Notes: generated from the letters alone by a model not told the origin. Positions 9,821 to 19,241 are shown, numbered from the stretch's first letter. The stretch is DNA of 64,000 bases from Methylotenera oryzisoli (GCA_945907735.1 CAMDTL010000007.1:19868-83867), one strand, 5' to 3'. Program-made: numbers and translations.

Positions 9821-10699
9821 CTAACCCCAGTTTAACTTGTTTCGGAGCATTTCGAAGTAACAGTACTCAGATGGATGCAGCAGCGTTATGTCTTTGCTGG
9901 CGCGCTGCACTAACACTTTATCGCCAATCTCTAAAGCCAGCTGAAACTGGCCATCGTAGCTAATTTGCGCGTCATCCACCTGCACTAGGCGCACTTCAAT
10001 TTTGCTCGCGCTACTCAGCACAATCGGCCGATTACTCAAGGTGTGAGGGTTGATCGGCACCAAGACGATTGCATCTAAATTGGGGTGCAAAATAGGTCCG
10101 CCCGCAGACAGCGAATAAGCAGTCGTGCCTGTCGGCGTGCCTAAAATAAGACCGTCACCACGCTGTTTGTGCATAAATTTGCCATCGATTTCAACTTCCA
10201 ATTCAATCAAACGCAAACCGCTTTTAACGACGATATCATTGAACGCAATGCCTTGATGCACTTGCTTGCCAGCGCGCATGATGCTGGCGCTGAGCAGCAT
10301 GCGCGTTTCGGTTTGATACGCGCCACCGAGAATACTATCAATCGCCACCAACATATCCTCAGCACGCAAATCGGTAAGAAAACCAAAGCGGCCGCGATTA
10401 ATGCCGACCAGCGGAATGTCGCTTTCCATCAACGCTCTAGCCACGCTGAGCATGGTGCCATCGCCGCCCATTACGATCGCCAAATCGACTTTTTCACCAA
10501 TTTCTTCTAAGGCACAGGTGTTAACCCCAGTGAGTTCTGCGTGTTGCGCGGTATGTTTTTCTACCCAAAGCTTGATATTTTTAGCGCTCAAATGCCGCGC
10601 CAAATCCGCCAAATCCGTTTGCATTTGCTGCAACGCAGATTGATTCATATATTTGCCAATAATGGCGATTGAAGAAAAAGTTGGCAATGTTTTTTGCAT
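9821..10699 (-). CDS. nadK: NAD kinase
   Basis: NadK phosphorylates NAD to NADP. It is 292 residues long. The GGDGTML motif (catalytic Asp) lies near residue 76, then GINRGRFGFLTDL, NDIVV and TPTGTTAYSLSAGGPI near 190, all diagnostic of the family. The ATG at 10699 gives the typical SSIAIIGKY start region. It is divergent from hrcA, sharing about 104 bases of intergenic sequence. Confidence 0.97.
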   Translation of the reverse strand: MQKTLPTFSSIAIIGKYMNQSALQQMQTDLADLARHLSAKNIKLWVEKHTAQHAELTGVNTCALEEIGEKVDLAIVMGGDGTMLSVARALMESDIPLVGINRGRFGFLTDLRAEDMLVAIDSILGGAYQTETRMLLSASIMRAGKQVHQGIAFNDIVVKSGLRLIELEVEIDGKFMHKQRGDGLILGTPTGTTAYSLSAGGPILHPNLDAIVLVPINPHTLSNRPIVLSSASKIEVRLVQVDDAQISYDGQFQLALEIGDKVLVQRASKDITLLHPSEYCYFEMLRNKLNWG

Positions 10700-10803
10700 G
10701 GTTGAATTAAATCACAGTTTGCGCCTCGCTAAAAGTGCTAACTTGGAGCAAGCCACAATTGCAGCTATTCCACCCGCGCTAATTCAGGCAAAATAGCAAT
10801 ATC

Positions 10804-11826
10804 TTGGATAAACGCGCGCAAATTCTGCTTAAAACGCTAGTGGAACATTACATTAGTGATGGTCAGCCGATAGGTTCGCGTACTTTATTGCAGCACAGTG
10901 GTTTAGATGTCAGCGCCGCGACGATACGCAATGTGATGTCGGATTTGGAGCATTTGGGCTTTATCACCAGCCCACACACTTCGGCTGGGCGCATCCCCAC
11001 GCAAAAAGGTTATCGGCTTTTTGTCGATACTTTACTCACGGTGCAGCCACTAAAGAACCAACAAATTCAACAACTTAAAATCGGATTGTCTTCACCCAAC
11101 CAAAACGAGCTGATTGCAAGCGCGGCGGATATGCTATCGCAACTGACTCAATTTGCTGGATTGGTGATGATTCCCAAACGCAAAACCTTAAGTTTTAAAC
11201 ATTTGGAGTTTTTACCGCTGAATGGAAAAAGAATTCTGGTGATTATTGTCACATCTGACGGCAACGTGCAAAACCGCATTATTTTGACCGAAAAACCTTA
11301 TTCCGTCGGCGAATTGACGCAAGCCAGCAATTATTTTAATGCCAATTTTTCTGGCCAAACCTTTGAAGAAGTGCAACAAAAGCTACATTTAGAACTCAAA
11401 CAAATGCAAACTGACATGAAAAAACTAATGGCTGATGCCATGGATGCTAATATTCATGCTGGTGCTGGCACCAGTTCTAAAGAAGGCGTTATTATCGCAG
11501 GTGAACGTAATTTGCTGAATATTGACGAGCTTTCCACCAACGTCAACAGCCTGCGTAAACTGTTCGAAGTTTTTGACCGCAGGACCTCACTGATGCAATT
11601 ATTAGACAATAGCCAACGCGCTGAAGGCATCCAAATTTTTATTGGCGGCGAAAGCGGTTATTTGCCGCTGGATGAATGTAGCATGGTCACCGCGCCCTAC
11701 GAGGCAGATGGCCAAGTGGTCGGCACGCTCGGCGTCATCGGCCCAACTAGAATGGCCTATGAACGCGTGATTCCGATTGTGGATGTGACCGCGAAATTAC
11801 TCTCCAACGCATTATCGAATAACTAA
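10804..11826 (+). CDS. hrcA: Heat-inducible transcription repressor HrcA
   Basis: HrcA binds CIRCE operators (TTAGCACTC-N9-GAGTGCTAA) and represses chaperone genes when GroEL is free. It has 340 residues. The winged helix contains IGSRTLLQ and VSAATIRNVMSDLEHLGF, followed by the HTSAGRIPTQKGYR motif near residue 60 and the C-terminal HrcA core (GVIGPTRMAYERVIP). The start is TTG at 10804; an in-frame stop at 10780 and no other start codon in between leave TTG as the only choice. The likely target in this window is the CIRCE at rpoH. Confidence 0.95.
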   Translation: MDKRAQILLKTLVEHYISDGQPIGSRTLLQHSGLDVSAATIRNVMSDLEHLGFITSPHTSAGRIPTQKGYRLFVDTLLTVQPLKNQQIQQLKIGLSSPNQNELIASAADMLSQLTQFAGLVMIPKRKTLSFKHLEFLPLNGKRILVIIVTSDGNVQNRIILTEKPYSVGELTQASNYFNANFSGQTFEEVQQKLHLELKQMQTDMKKLMADAMDANIHAGAGTSSKEGVIIAGERNLLNIDELSTNVNSLRKLFEVFDRRTSLMQLLDNSQRAEGIQIFIGGESGYLPLDECSMVTAPYEADGQVVGTLGVIGPTRMAYERVIPIVDVTAKLLSNALSNN

Positions 11827-11831
11827 ATCTT

Positions 11832-12941
11832 ATGCGCTATTACAGCCCAGAACCAAAATACAGACACGGTGACCAGCTTAAAGTCGGCATTCTGCTGGCT
11901 AATTTAGGCACGCCAGAAGCACCTACTAGCGCGGCTTTGCGGCCATATCTTAAGCAGTTTTTAAGCGATACGCGCGTGGTAGAAGTTCCACGCGTGATTT
12001 GGTGGTTTATTTTAAATTGCGTCATTTTATGGACGCGCCCGAAAAAATCGGCCGCAAAATACGCACAAGTGTGGATGAAAGAAGGCTCGCCGCTATTGGT
12101 TCACGCACAAAAACAAACACAGCTTTTACGCGGCTTTTTAGCCCAAAAAATCAAATCGCCATTCGCGGTAGAGCTGGGTATGAGTTACGGTAACCCGAGC
12201 ATGCAAAGCGCGCTTAAGAAGCTGAAAGCTGCGCATTGCGACCGCATTTTGGTGTTTCCTCTGTATCCGCAATACGCGGCCAGCAGCACTGGTTCTGCTT
12301 TAGATGCGGTGTTTCGCGTATTGCTAAAAACGCGAAACCAGCCTGCCATTCGCAGCATTCGCCATTATCACAATCACCCTGAATATATCTCAGCATTGGC
12401 GCAAAGTGTGCAAAAACATTGGAAAATCAATGGCGGCAAGCCGACAAAGCTGGTGATGAGTTTTCACGGCGTGCCAAAGTTCCACTTGATGAGCGGCGAC
12501 CCCTATCACTGCCAATGCCACAAAACAGCACGACTTTTGGCAGAAAAACTAGAGCTAAGCAAAGATGAATTTACCGTTGCATTTCAATCGCGCTTTGGTA
12601 AGCAAGAATGGCTAAAGCCTTACTTGGCAAGCACTTTAGAAGAGTTAGGCAAAGCCAAAATCGCTAGAGTTGATGTCATCTGCCCAGGCTTTAGCAGCGA
12701 TTGCTTAGAAACGCTGGAGGAAATTGCCATAGAAGGCAAAGAAATTTTCACCCATGCAGGCGGCGGCGCATACCATTATATTCCCGCGCTGAATGAAAAC
12801 GATGCTTGGATACACGCCATGACAGCAATTGCACTGGAAAACTTACAAGGCTGGGTGAGCGGCGAGTGGGATAATGCGCAAGCCAAAAAAGATGCGGCAT
12901 TGACCAAGCTCCGCGCACAGGCTTTGGGTGCGAAAGAATAA
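11832..12941 (+). CDS. hemH: Ferrochelatase
   Basis: HemH inserts Fe2+ into protoporphyrin IX, the last step of haem synthesis. It is 369 residues long. It shows the N-terminal VGILLANLGTPEAPT, SFHGVPKFHLMSGDPYHCQC near residue 212 with the metal-site His, and CPGFSSDCLETLEEI near residue 280. It starts five bases after hrcA and is probably cotranscribed with it. The next gene, hldD, begins 16 bases after its stop. Confidence 0.96.
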   Translation: MRYYSPEPKYRHGDQLKVGILLANLGTPEAPTSAALRPYLKQFLSDTRVVEVPRVIWWFILNCVILWTRPKKSAAKYAQVWMKEGSPLLVHAQKQTQLLRGFLAQKIKSPFAVELGMSYGNPSMQSALKKLKAAHCDRILVFPLYPQYAASSTGSALDAVFRVLLKTRNQPAIRSIRHYHNHPEYISALAQSVQKHWKINGGKPTKLVMSFHGVPKFHLMSGDPYHCQCHKTARLLAEKLELSKDEFTVAFQSRFGKQEWLKPYLASTLEELGKAKIARVDVICPGFSSDCLETLEEIAIEGKEIFTHAGGGAYHYIPALNENDAWIHAMTAIALENLQGWVSGEWDNAQAKKDAALTKLRAQALGAKE

Positions 12942-12957
12942 GCGTTATAATTCACAC

Positions 12958-13926
12958 ATGATAATTATTACTGGCGGCGCGGGTATGATAGGCTCTATCA
13001 TCGCTTGGCACTTAAATACTAAACTCGATCGAGATGACTTGGTCATTGTTGACCATATCACGCACGAAGCGCAATGGCAAAACTTGGTGCATCGGCATTA
13101 TATTGAGTATCTAGATAGAGATCAACTATTTGATTTTATTGAAGATAATGATGAAGTGGATGCGATTATCCACATGGGTGCCATTAGCGCGACCACCGAG
13201 CGCGATTTTAATAAACTGGTTGAAGCCAATATTCATTACAGCCAAGATTTATGGGGTTGGTGCACAGAAAACAAAGTGCCCTTCTTTTACGCCAGCTCTG
13301 CCGCCACTTATGGCGATGGCAGTGCAGGCTACGACGACGCTAATATAGACAATCTGCGTCCACTCAATGGTTACGGCTATTCCAAACACTTTTTCGACCA
13401 ATGGGTGTTGCGCCAAACGCCTGAAAATTCGCCGCCAAGCTGGGCAGGCTTTAAATTTTTCAATGTCTACGGCCCTAACGAACATCACAAAGAGCGCATG
13501 GCCAGCGTGGCTTTTCACACCTTTAACCAGTTTACCGAAACTGGCACCATGAAATTATTTAGAGGCACTAAAACAGGTATTAAAGATGGTGAGCAACAAC
13601 GCGATTTCGTCTATGTAAAAGATTGTGCGGCAATTGTCGCGCACTTTTTCCAACATAAAAGTGCCAATGGCATTTACAACGTTGGCACAGGCCAAGCACG
13701 TAGCTTTAAAGATTTGAGCGAAAATGTGATGAAAAGTATGGGCAAAACGCCGCATATTACCTACATTGATATGCCCGAAGATTTACGCGGAAAATACCAA
13801 TACTTCACCGAAGCCAATATGACCAAACTGCGCGCGGCTGGGTATTCTACACCATCCACCAGTTTGGAAGACGGTGTAAAAGATTATGTGCAGAATTATT
13901 TAATGAAAAGCGATGCGTATTGTTAG
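12958..13926 (+). CDS. hldD: ADP-L-glycero-D-manno-heptose 6-epimerase
   Basis: HldD converts ADP-D-glycero-D-manno-heptose to the L form used in the LPS inner core. It is 322 residues from the ATG at 12958. The N-terminal NADP-binding motif is TGGAGMIGS (Met where GGAGFIGS is usual). The catalytic region has SSAATYGDG near residue 117 and YGYSKHFFDQWV near residue 139. FNVYGPNEHHKERMASVAFH is diagnostic of the family. An upstream start at 12928 would add ten residues that do not belong to the fold. Confidence 0.96.
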   Translation: MIIITGGAGMIGSIIAWHLNTKLDRDDLVIVDHITHEAQWQNLVHRHYIEYLDRDQLFDFIEDNDEVDAIIHMGAISATTERDFNKLVEANIHYSQDLWGWCTENKVPFFYASSAATYGDGSAGYDDANIDNLRPLNGYGYSKHFFDQWVLRQTPENSPPSWAGFKFFNVYGPNEHHKERMASVAFHTFNQFTETGTMKLFRGTKTGIKDGEQQRDFVYVKDCAAIVAHFFQHKSANGIYNVGTGQARSFKDLSENVMKSMGKTPHITYIDMPEDLRGKYQYFTEANMTKLRAAGYSTPSTSLEDGVKDYVQNYLMKSDAYC

Positions 13927-13945
13927 AAAAGGACAGTAGTTGCTA

Positions 13946-14509
13946 ATGAAATACGTTAATTACTTAAGAGGCGAATACACTGCCCACATGAGCATGTTTG
14001 AAGCCCTGCCAAGCCTATTTCCACAAATTTCTACCGTGGGCGAGTTACTACAAAACTGTATTAAAAACGGCGGGAAAATATTGCTTTGTGGCAACGGCGG
14101 TAGCGCGGCGGATAGCCAACATATCGCAGCTGAAATCGTCGGACGCTTTAAAAAAGAACGTAAAGGCATGCCAGCAATTGCGCTGACAACGGACACCTCA
14201 ATCTTAACTTCAGTAGGCAACGATTACGGCTACGATTACATTTTCGCGCGCCAAGTCGAGGCGCTATGCACACCAAAAGATGTGCTGATTGGCCTGACTA
14301 CCTCTGGCAACAGTGCGAATGTAGTGCGGGCAATTGAGGCCGCCAATGCCATGGGTGCAACGACAATTGGCCTAACTGGCGGCACGGGCGGCAAGCTGAA
14401 TGCGCTCTGCAAGCACAACATCATCGTGCCGAACGATGTTACCGCGCGTATTCAAGAGGCGCATATTTTTATCGGCCACAGTCTGTGTGAAATTATCGAG
14501 AGTGATTGA
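13946..14509 (+). CDS. gmhA: Sedoheptulose-7-phosphate isomerase
   Basis: GmhA makes D-glycero-D-manno-heptose 7-phosphate, the first step of heptose synthesis. It is a SIS-domain protein of 187 residues. Motifs are [19 protein letters not shown] near residue 50, [14 protein letters not shown] near 115 and the C-terminal [13 protein letters not shown]. The start is uncertain: the ATG at 13946 is 12 bases from an AAAAGGA sequence, while a TTG at 13940 is six bases from it. The stop codon overlaps the hldE start (TGATG). Confidence 0.95.
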   Translation: MKYVNYLRGEYTAHMSMFEALPSLFPQISTVGELLQNCIKNGGKILLCGNGGSAADSQHIAAEIVGRFKKERKGMPAIALTTDTSILTSVGNDYGYDYIFARQVEALCTPKDVLIGLTTSGNSANVVRAIEAANAMGATTIGLTGGTGGKLNALCKHNIIVPNDVTARIQEAHIFIGHSLCEIIESD

Positions 14510-15960
14510 TGCTGCAACTGATTGAAACCGTTAAACAATTTGGGGGGGGATCTAATCGTATTCTAGTCATTGGTGATGTGATGTTAGATCGTTATGTGAT
14601 GGGCGAAGTCGGTCGCATCTCACCTGAGGCTCCCGTGCCAGTAGTACTCATCAAAAGTGAAGAAGTGCGCGCAGGCGGCGCGGCCAATGTCGCAGCCAAC
14701 CTAGCGCTTTTAGGCATTAGCACGCATTTAGTGGGCTGTGTAGGGGTGGATGCTGAAGCAAAGACGTTAAGTCAATTAATCAAAGCCAGCGGAGTTAAGC
14801 CCAATTTAATTGCCAGCAAAGTGCGCCCCACCATTGCCAAAACACGCATTTTAGGTGGACACCAGCAAATGCTGCGGTTAGATCAAGAAGACAGCGCAAT
14901 TTTTTCTGCTGCCGAAAACACCAACTTACTGCAAGTGATTAAAATAGAGCTGGCCGAAAAACCCAGCGTGGTGATTTTGTCGGATTACGCCAAAGGTTTG
15001 CTCAGTGAAACGATTTGCCAGCAAATTATTGCCCTGTGCCAAACACATAAAACACTTGTTTTAGTGGATCCAAAAGGCTCAGACTACAGCAAATACAAAG
15101 GTGCGACCGCACTCACCCCCAACAAAAAAGAAGCTGCGGAAGCCTGCCATACTAACGGTCAAGACACAGACTTAATCAGCAAAGTCACAGCGCTAAAAAC
15201 AAAATTGGGTTTAGGTTTTATGGCCGTGACGCTCGGCGAAGAAGGTATCACGCTCATCGACAAAATCGCGCATCATTTACCCGCCGCTGCACGCCAAGTG
15301 TTTGATGTTTCTGGAGCAGGTGATACGGTAATTGCAACCTTAGCCGCAGGCTTGATGCACGATTTAACTCCATTACAAAGCCTAGAACTCGCCAACATTG
15401 CTGCTGGCGTGGTGGTGGGTAAAGTGGGCACGGCTCCTATTACGCAGGCCGATTTACTAGAAGCGCTCACTGCTAAACAAGGCAATGAACAAGCCCATAA
15501 AATCTGCGACCTAGCCGAATTGCTTAGCAAAGTGGATGTATGGAAAAAAACCAAGCAGAAAATCGTGTTCACCAATGGCTGCTTTGATTTGCTACACGCT
15601 GGCCATGTGACTTACTTGGAAGCCGCTAAAAAATGTGGTGATAAACTAATTCTTGGCTTAAATACCGATCGCTCGGTGAGCGCGATTAAAGGCCCGACGC
15701 GGCCTGTTGTGCACGAAAACGACCGCGCGCGCGTGCTGGCGGCGCTGGAAAGCGTGGATGCAGTGATTTTATTTGATGAAGACACGCCGCTCAATTTAAT
15801 CAACGCGATTAAACCAAATATTATCGCCAAAGGTAGCGATTACGCTGCGAACCAGGTAGTGGGTGGCAAAGAGGTGCAAAGCTGGGACGGCGAAGTCGCG
15901 CTGATCGATTTGGTAGAAGGACGCAGCACCAGCAACATCATTAAAAAAATGAATATTTAA
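14509..15960 (+). CDS. hldE: Bifunctional heptose-7-phosphate kinase / heptose-1-phosphate adenylyltransferase
   Basis: HldE phosphorylates heptose 7-phosphate at O1 (N-terminal PfkB-type domain, to about residue 320) and adenylylates heptose 1-phosphate (C-terminal nucleotidyltransferase domain, from about 345). The kinase domain shows VIGDVMLDRYVMG, AGGAANVAANLALLG and DVSGAGDTVIATLAAG. The transferase domain shows FTNGCFDLLHAGHVTYLEAA and ends with EGRSTSNIIKKM. It has 483 residues and the usual two-domain order. The ATG overlaps the gmhA stop. A run of eight G lies at codons 12-14. Confidence 0.96.
   Translation: MLQLIETVKQFGGGSNRILVIGDVMLDRYVMGEVGRISPEAPVPVVLIKSEEVRAGGAANVAANLALLGISTHLVGCVGVDAEAKTLSQLIKASGVKPNLIASKVRPTIAKTRILGGHQQMLRLDQEDSAIFSAAENTNLLQVIKIELAEKPSVVILSDYAKGLLSETICQQIIALCQTHKTLVLVDPKGSDYSKYKGATALTPNKKEAAEACHTNGQDTDLISKVTALKTKLGLGFMAVTLGEEGITLIDKIAHHLPAAARQVFDVSGAGDTVIATLAAGLMHDLTPLQSLELANIAAGVVVGKVGTAPITQADLLEALTAKQGNEQAHKICDLAELLSKVDVWKKTKQKIVFTNGCFDLLHAGHVTYLEAAKKCGDKLILGLNTDRSVSAIKGPTRPVVHENDRARVLAALESVDAVILFDEDTPLNLINAIKPNIIAKGSDYAANQVVGGKEVQSWDGEVALIDLVEGRSTSNIIKKMNI
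14542..14549 (+). repeat. G8 homopolymer tract inside the hldE 5' coding end
   Basis: Eight consecutive G encode the Gly-Gly-Gly stretch near residue 12 of HldE, before the first kinase motif. No other G run of this length was seen in the window. Runs of this kind slip during replication in contingency genes of other bacteria. Confidence 0.9.
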
Positions 15961-15986
15961 TCCGTGCAAAGGACTATACCCTCACC

Positions 15987-16052
15987 TGTCATGCTGAACT
16001 TGATTCAGCATCTCGCCAAACGCTTAGATTGCAGATCTAGCCCGCAATGACA
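15987..16052. repeat. Short dispersed inverted-repeat element overlapping the waaF start
   Basis: A 66-base unit begins TGTCAT and ends ATGACA, with an internal TGCTGAACTTGATTCAGCA palindrome. It resembles the CGTCATTCC...GGAATGACA elements at 39846 and 40600. Its right end supplies the ATG of waaF at 16047. Confidence 0.65.
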
Positions 16053-17099
16053 GATGTTAAAAGTCGCATTTTAGTCCTTGGTCCCGCTTGGGTAGGCGAT
16101 ATGGTGCTGGCACAAAGCTTATTCAAAACCCTAAAAATCAAGCAGCCAAATTGCAGCATCGATGTCGCCGCACCTGCTTGGACATTGCCGCTGCTGGCAC
16201 GTATGCCGGAAATCAACGAAGCGATTGCGCTGCCTTTTAAACATGGCGAATTGGCATTTTTTGAGCGCTTGCGATTTGGCAAAAGCTTAAAAAACAAAGG
16301 CTACACGCAAGCCATTATTCTGACCAATTCGTTTAAATCTGCGTTGCTACCTTGGGCGGCTGGCATCAAAAAGCGCACTGGTTTTTTGGGTGAAATGCGT
16401 ATTGGTTTAATCAATGATACTCGTCCCTTGGACAAAACAAAACTCAAAAAAACCGTGGAGCGTTTTGTGTGTTTGGGGTTAAATAGGGACGAAGCCTTAC
16501 CAAAAAACATTCCCAACCCTCAATTAAATAGCGCCCAAGAAGCCGCATGGATATTGGCTTGCAGGCATGGTGTTTTGAATAATAAAAGTAAGATTTTAGG
16601 GCTTTGCCCAGGTGCAGAATACGGCGAAGCCAAACGCTGGCCAGCCGAATATTACGCTGAAGTGGCGAACCACGCCCTGAAAAATGGCTGGCAAGTGCTA
16701 CTGTTTGGCGCGTACAAAGATGTGCCAGTGACCAGTCAGATTAACTATCTCACGCAAAATAAATGCATTGATTTAGTCGGTAAAACCAAATTAGGCGAGG
16801 CCATAGATTTGATGTCGATTTGCAACACCGTGATTAGTAACGATTCTGGCTTGATGCACATCGCCGCCGCACTGGACAAAAAAGTAATCGCGATTTTTGG
16901 CAGTAGCGACCCCTGCCACACGCCACCCATGCATCCAGATGCAGTGATAGAATATCTAGGCTTAAGTTGTAGCCCTTGCTTTAAAAGAGAGTGTCCATTA
17001 GGTCATCTGAACTGCTTGAAACAAATTCAACCCGTAAAAATTAGTGCTTACCTAACAAATCGAACCAGTCAAAAAATTAAGGATTCTGTAAGATGCTAG
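16047..17099 (+). CDS. waaF: ADP-heptose:LPS heptosyltransferase II
   Basis: WaaF adds the second heptose to the LPS inner core. It is a GT9 family protein of 350 residues. The N-terminus shows ILVLGPAWVGDMVLAQSLF; CPGAEYGEAKRWPAEYYAEV lies near residue 190; SNDSGLMHIAAALDKKVIAIFGSSDP near residue 270 is typical of ADP-heptose binding. The only possible start is ATG 16047, inside a short repeat element. It follows hldE by 86 bases and closes the heptose cluster. Confidence 0.95.
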   Translation: MTDVKSRILVLGPAWVGDMVLAQSLFKTLKIKQPNCSIDVAAPAWTLPLLARMPEINEAIALPFKHGELAFFERLRFGKSLKNKGYTQAIILTNSFKSALLPWAAGIKKRTGFLGEMRIGLINDTRPLDKTKLKKTVERFVCLGLNRDEALPKNIPNPQLNSAQEAAWILACRHGVLNNKSKILGLCPGAEYGEAKRWPAEYYAEVANHALKNGWQVLLFGAYKDVPVTSQINYLTQNKCIDLVGKTKLGEAIDLMSICNTVISNDSGLMHIAAALDKKVIAIFGSSDPCHTPPMHPDAVIEYLGLSCSPCFKRECPLGHLNCLKQIQPVKISAYLTNRTSQKIKDSVRC

Positions 17100-17133
17100 A
17101 TATTAAATTATTCAATAATCCAAACTACTGACT

Positions 17134-17170
17134 ATGCGTGTTCACGCATTTGGTCGGCTAGCTTTTTTAT
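17134..17170 (+). terminator. Possible terminator after waaF
   Basis: ATGCGTG and CACGCAT form a 7-bp inverted repeat 35 bases after the waaF stop. A TTTTTT run follows about 14 bases later. The gap between stem and T-run is longer than in a standard intrinsic terminator, so this is tentative. Confidence 0.35.
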
Positions 17171-17266
17171 TTTTCCAAACACACAATGGGTCATTAATCT
17201 TACTTACATTGTACTTCTGGCTCCAACATTGCTTACCATTAAGATAAGTCAAATTAAAAAAATTTT

Positions 17267-18050
17267 GGTCTTAGGAAGTTAAGCACATTTAAAATGGGTG
17301 ATAACTTACTGAGATGATTGTAAAAATAGATATTATCGCCGTTCTAGAATTAGCGAAGCTAAATTTAGGCAGCTTGTTCGGTGTTTTGCGCTTGATTTTA
17401 CTGCTACTAGCACGGCAGAATTGATTGGTATTTCAATGCGCTCCGTGAATGCGGTTTATCTCAAGATGCGTGCCCGTACCGCAGAGAGTTGTGAGCTTGA
17501 ATCGCCTTTGCAAAGTGCGGTAGAAGTTGATGAATCTTAATTTTGCGAGCTTTGGGCTTCGCCTAAATGCCTGCTAAAAGCAAATTGGTGCACATCGGGT
17601 TAGCGGTAAACGTGGATGTGGTGCTTATGGAAAAACAATAGTGTTTGGTTTGCTGAAACGTCTCTCAGGGTAAGGTTTATACCGAGATTGTGCCTGATTG
17701 CTCTAAACCTACGTTGCAAGGTATTATCCGTAGGCATGTGGATGCCGGAACTGTCATTCACTCGGATGACTGGCGCGGTTATGATGGGTTGGTGGATATT
17801 GGCTTTGATAAACATTTTAGAGTGAACCACGGCGAGAATGAATTTACTAATGGTGAGCATCATATTAACGGGATTGAGTCTTTTTGGAGTTATGCTAAGC
17901 GACGATTGGCAAAGTTTAACGGCGTGGCTAAACACACGTTTTATTTGCACTTGAAAGAAACTGAGTTTCGCTTTAATCATCGTCGTGATAATCTATACCT
18001 TAGAACTGCTCAAATTATTAAGAAATATACCGCTTTAACTTCCTAAGACC
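17267..18050 (+). mobile_element. Degenerate IS1595-family (IS1016-like) insertion sequence
   Basis: The 784-bp element is bounded by perfect 16-bp terminal inverted repeats, GGTCTTAGGAAGTTAA (17267-17282) and TTAACTTCCTAAGACC (18035-18050). It carries a broken DDE transposase. I could not find matching 8-base target duplications in the flanks (AAAATTTT left, CTTAATTT right), so one flank may have been rearranged or mutated. It sits between waaF and a glycosyltransferase gene. Confidence 0.9.
17322..18046 (+). pseudogene. IS1595-family transposase, inactivated
   Basis: The reading can be followed in pieces. RYYRRSRISEAKFRQLVRCF is encoded from about 17326. VEVDES, with the first catalytic Asp, is followed directly by a TAA at about 17538 where the family has Tyr. 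After a gap, GAYGKTIVFGLLKR ends at about 17658 in a frameshift. The rest, from KVYTEIVPDCSKP through HSDDWRGYDG and HHINGIESFWSYAKRRL to the stop at 18046, is open. At least one nonsense change and one frameshift are needed to explain this, so the element cannot make its own transposase. Confidence 0.88.
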
Positions 18051-18065
18051 CTTAATTTATTAAAA

Positions 18066-19022
18066 ATGCTAAATTCTTCACAAAAAATAATTGTTAACAT
18101 CTGTACATTTAAACGCCCAAAAATGCTTAAGTCCTGTTTAGATTCAGTACTCGCACAACAATTACCAGAGAATTGGCAACTGGAAGTTCATATTGTCGAC
18201 AATGCTTCAGATTCCACGCTCGCAGAAGACGTGCAAATATGGGGAACGACTACCCCTGTTCCACTGCGATACTGGATTGAGCCAAGACGCGGCATCCCCT
18301 ATGCCAGAAATACCGCCTGCGAACAAAGTCTCAAACATCAAGCAGACTGGGTAGTCTTTATTGACGATGACGAGCTGGCTTGTAAAGGCTGGTTAAATGC
18401 TTATGCCAAAGCTGTTTCACAATATACTGCTGACGCTTACACTGGACCAGTGAAATACATATTTCCTAGCGATAGCGCTGATTGGCTTGCCAATAAAAAC
18501 AAATATGGCACGGCTGATGGTGCGAATCAGACGCGCGCAGCAACAAATAATGTCATGATAGCTAAGCATGTTATATCAACTGATGGAATGAACCTGTCTT
18601 TCGATAATCAAATGACCATGACGGGTGGTAGCGATAGCGATTTTTTCAAGCGAGTTGTTGCAGATGGCGGGAAAATCGTTTTTGTAAAAAATGCGCTAGT
18701 TTCTGAGGAAGTATTGCCAAATCGCATCAGTATTTTCTGGCGACTCAAACGCAAACATCGTTCTAGCAGTAACCGCATCTACATCTATATCAAACTTTAT
18801 GGATTCAAAAGAACCATCTTAATTTCTCTAAAAAAGTCAGTTGAGCATCTATTACACGGCACAATCGGACTTATTTGCTCGCCCTTATTCTTAGTAGCAG
18901 GCAAAAATAAATTCAAAAGGCGCTTTTATCATGCACTCAGGCATTACGCCGAGCTCAGTGGCATCCTATTCGGCTTATTTGGCAGGCACCCTCAACCTTA
19001 CCGCGTGACTGATGGCTATTAA
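18066..19022 (+). CDS. Family 2 glycosyltransferase
   Basis: A 318-residue GT-A fold enzyme. The N-terminus IIVNICTFKRPKMLKSCLDS is the usual GT2 opening. VDNASDS is near residue 41, RGIPYARNTAC near 77 and the metal-binding acidic motif VFIDDDE near 100. A hydrophobic C-terminal segment (about 265-285) may associate with the membrane. The acceptor and sugar are unknown; cell-surface polysaccharide or LPS decoration is likely from the neighbours. It starts 16 bases after the IS right end with no clear Shine-Dalgarno, so the insertion may have cut it off from its original promoter. Confidence 0.85.
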   Translation: MLNSSQKIIVNICTFKRPKMLKSCLDSVLAQQLPENWQLEVHIVDNASDSTLAEDVQIWGTTTPVPLRYWIEPRRGIPYARNTACEQSLKHQADWVVFIDDDELACKGWLNAYAKAVSQYTADAYTGPVKYIFPSDSADWLANKNKYGTADGANQTRAATNNVMIAKHVISTDGMNLSFDNQMTMTGGSDSDFFKRVVADGGKIVFVKNALVSEEVLPNRISIFWRLKRKHRSSSNRIYIYIKLYGFKRTILISLKKSVEHLLHGTIGLICSPLFLVAGKNKFKRRFYHALRHYAELSGILFGLFGRHPQPYRVTDGY

Positions 19023-19067
19023 TTGCTCGAATAAGCATCTGATAGATTTCATCTAGGAGTAACGATT

Positions 19068-19241
19068 TTGATCAAGTTATTTATCGGCTACGACCCAAAA
19101 GAAACAGTGACATTCTACGTGATGAGTCACAGTGTTGTCAGAAATTTGGATAATTTAAAGAAATGCAAATCAGGAAAAATATTGGGAAATTGGCGCAATT
19201 TTGCTTGCATTTTAGCAAAACGAATTTTATCGCGAATCTAG
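19068..19241 (+). pseudogene. 5' remnant of a putative glycosyltransferase gene
   Basis: A TTG with AGGAG eight bases upstream opens a 57-codon frame. The first 30 residues (IKLFIGYDPKETVTFYVMSH) look like the N-terminus of a nucleotide-sugar transferase-like protein. After about residue 35 the sequence loses that character and stops at 19239. The 3' part of the gene has been deleted. The tail runs into sequence that also encodes the end of the opposing remnant. Confidence 0.55.

Noticed and set aside
10733..10741. AAGTGCTAA before hrcA, resembling a CIRCE right half
   Set aside because: The matching left half (TTAGCACTC) is absent at nine bases upstream (10715-10723), so it is only a half-site and autoregulation cannot be claimed.
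17616..17825. A 69-codon frame inside the IS element
   Set aside because: It runs in a wrong frame across the frameshifted transposase; the true remnants are in the other frames.
17259..18058. Target-site duplication around the IS1595 element
   Set aside because: The eight-base flanks (AAAATTTT and CTTAATTT) do not match, so I do not report a duplication.
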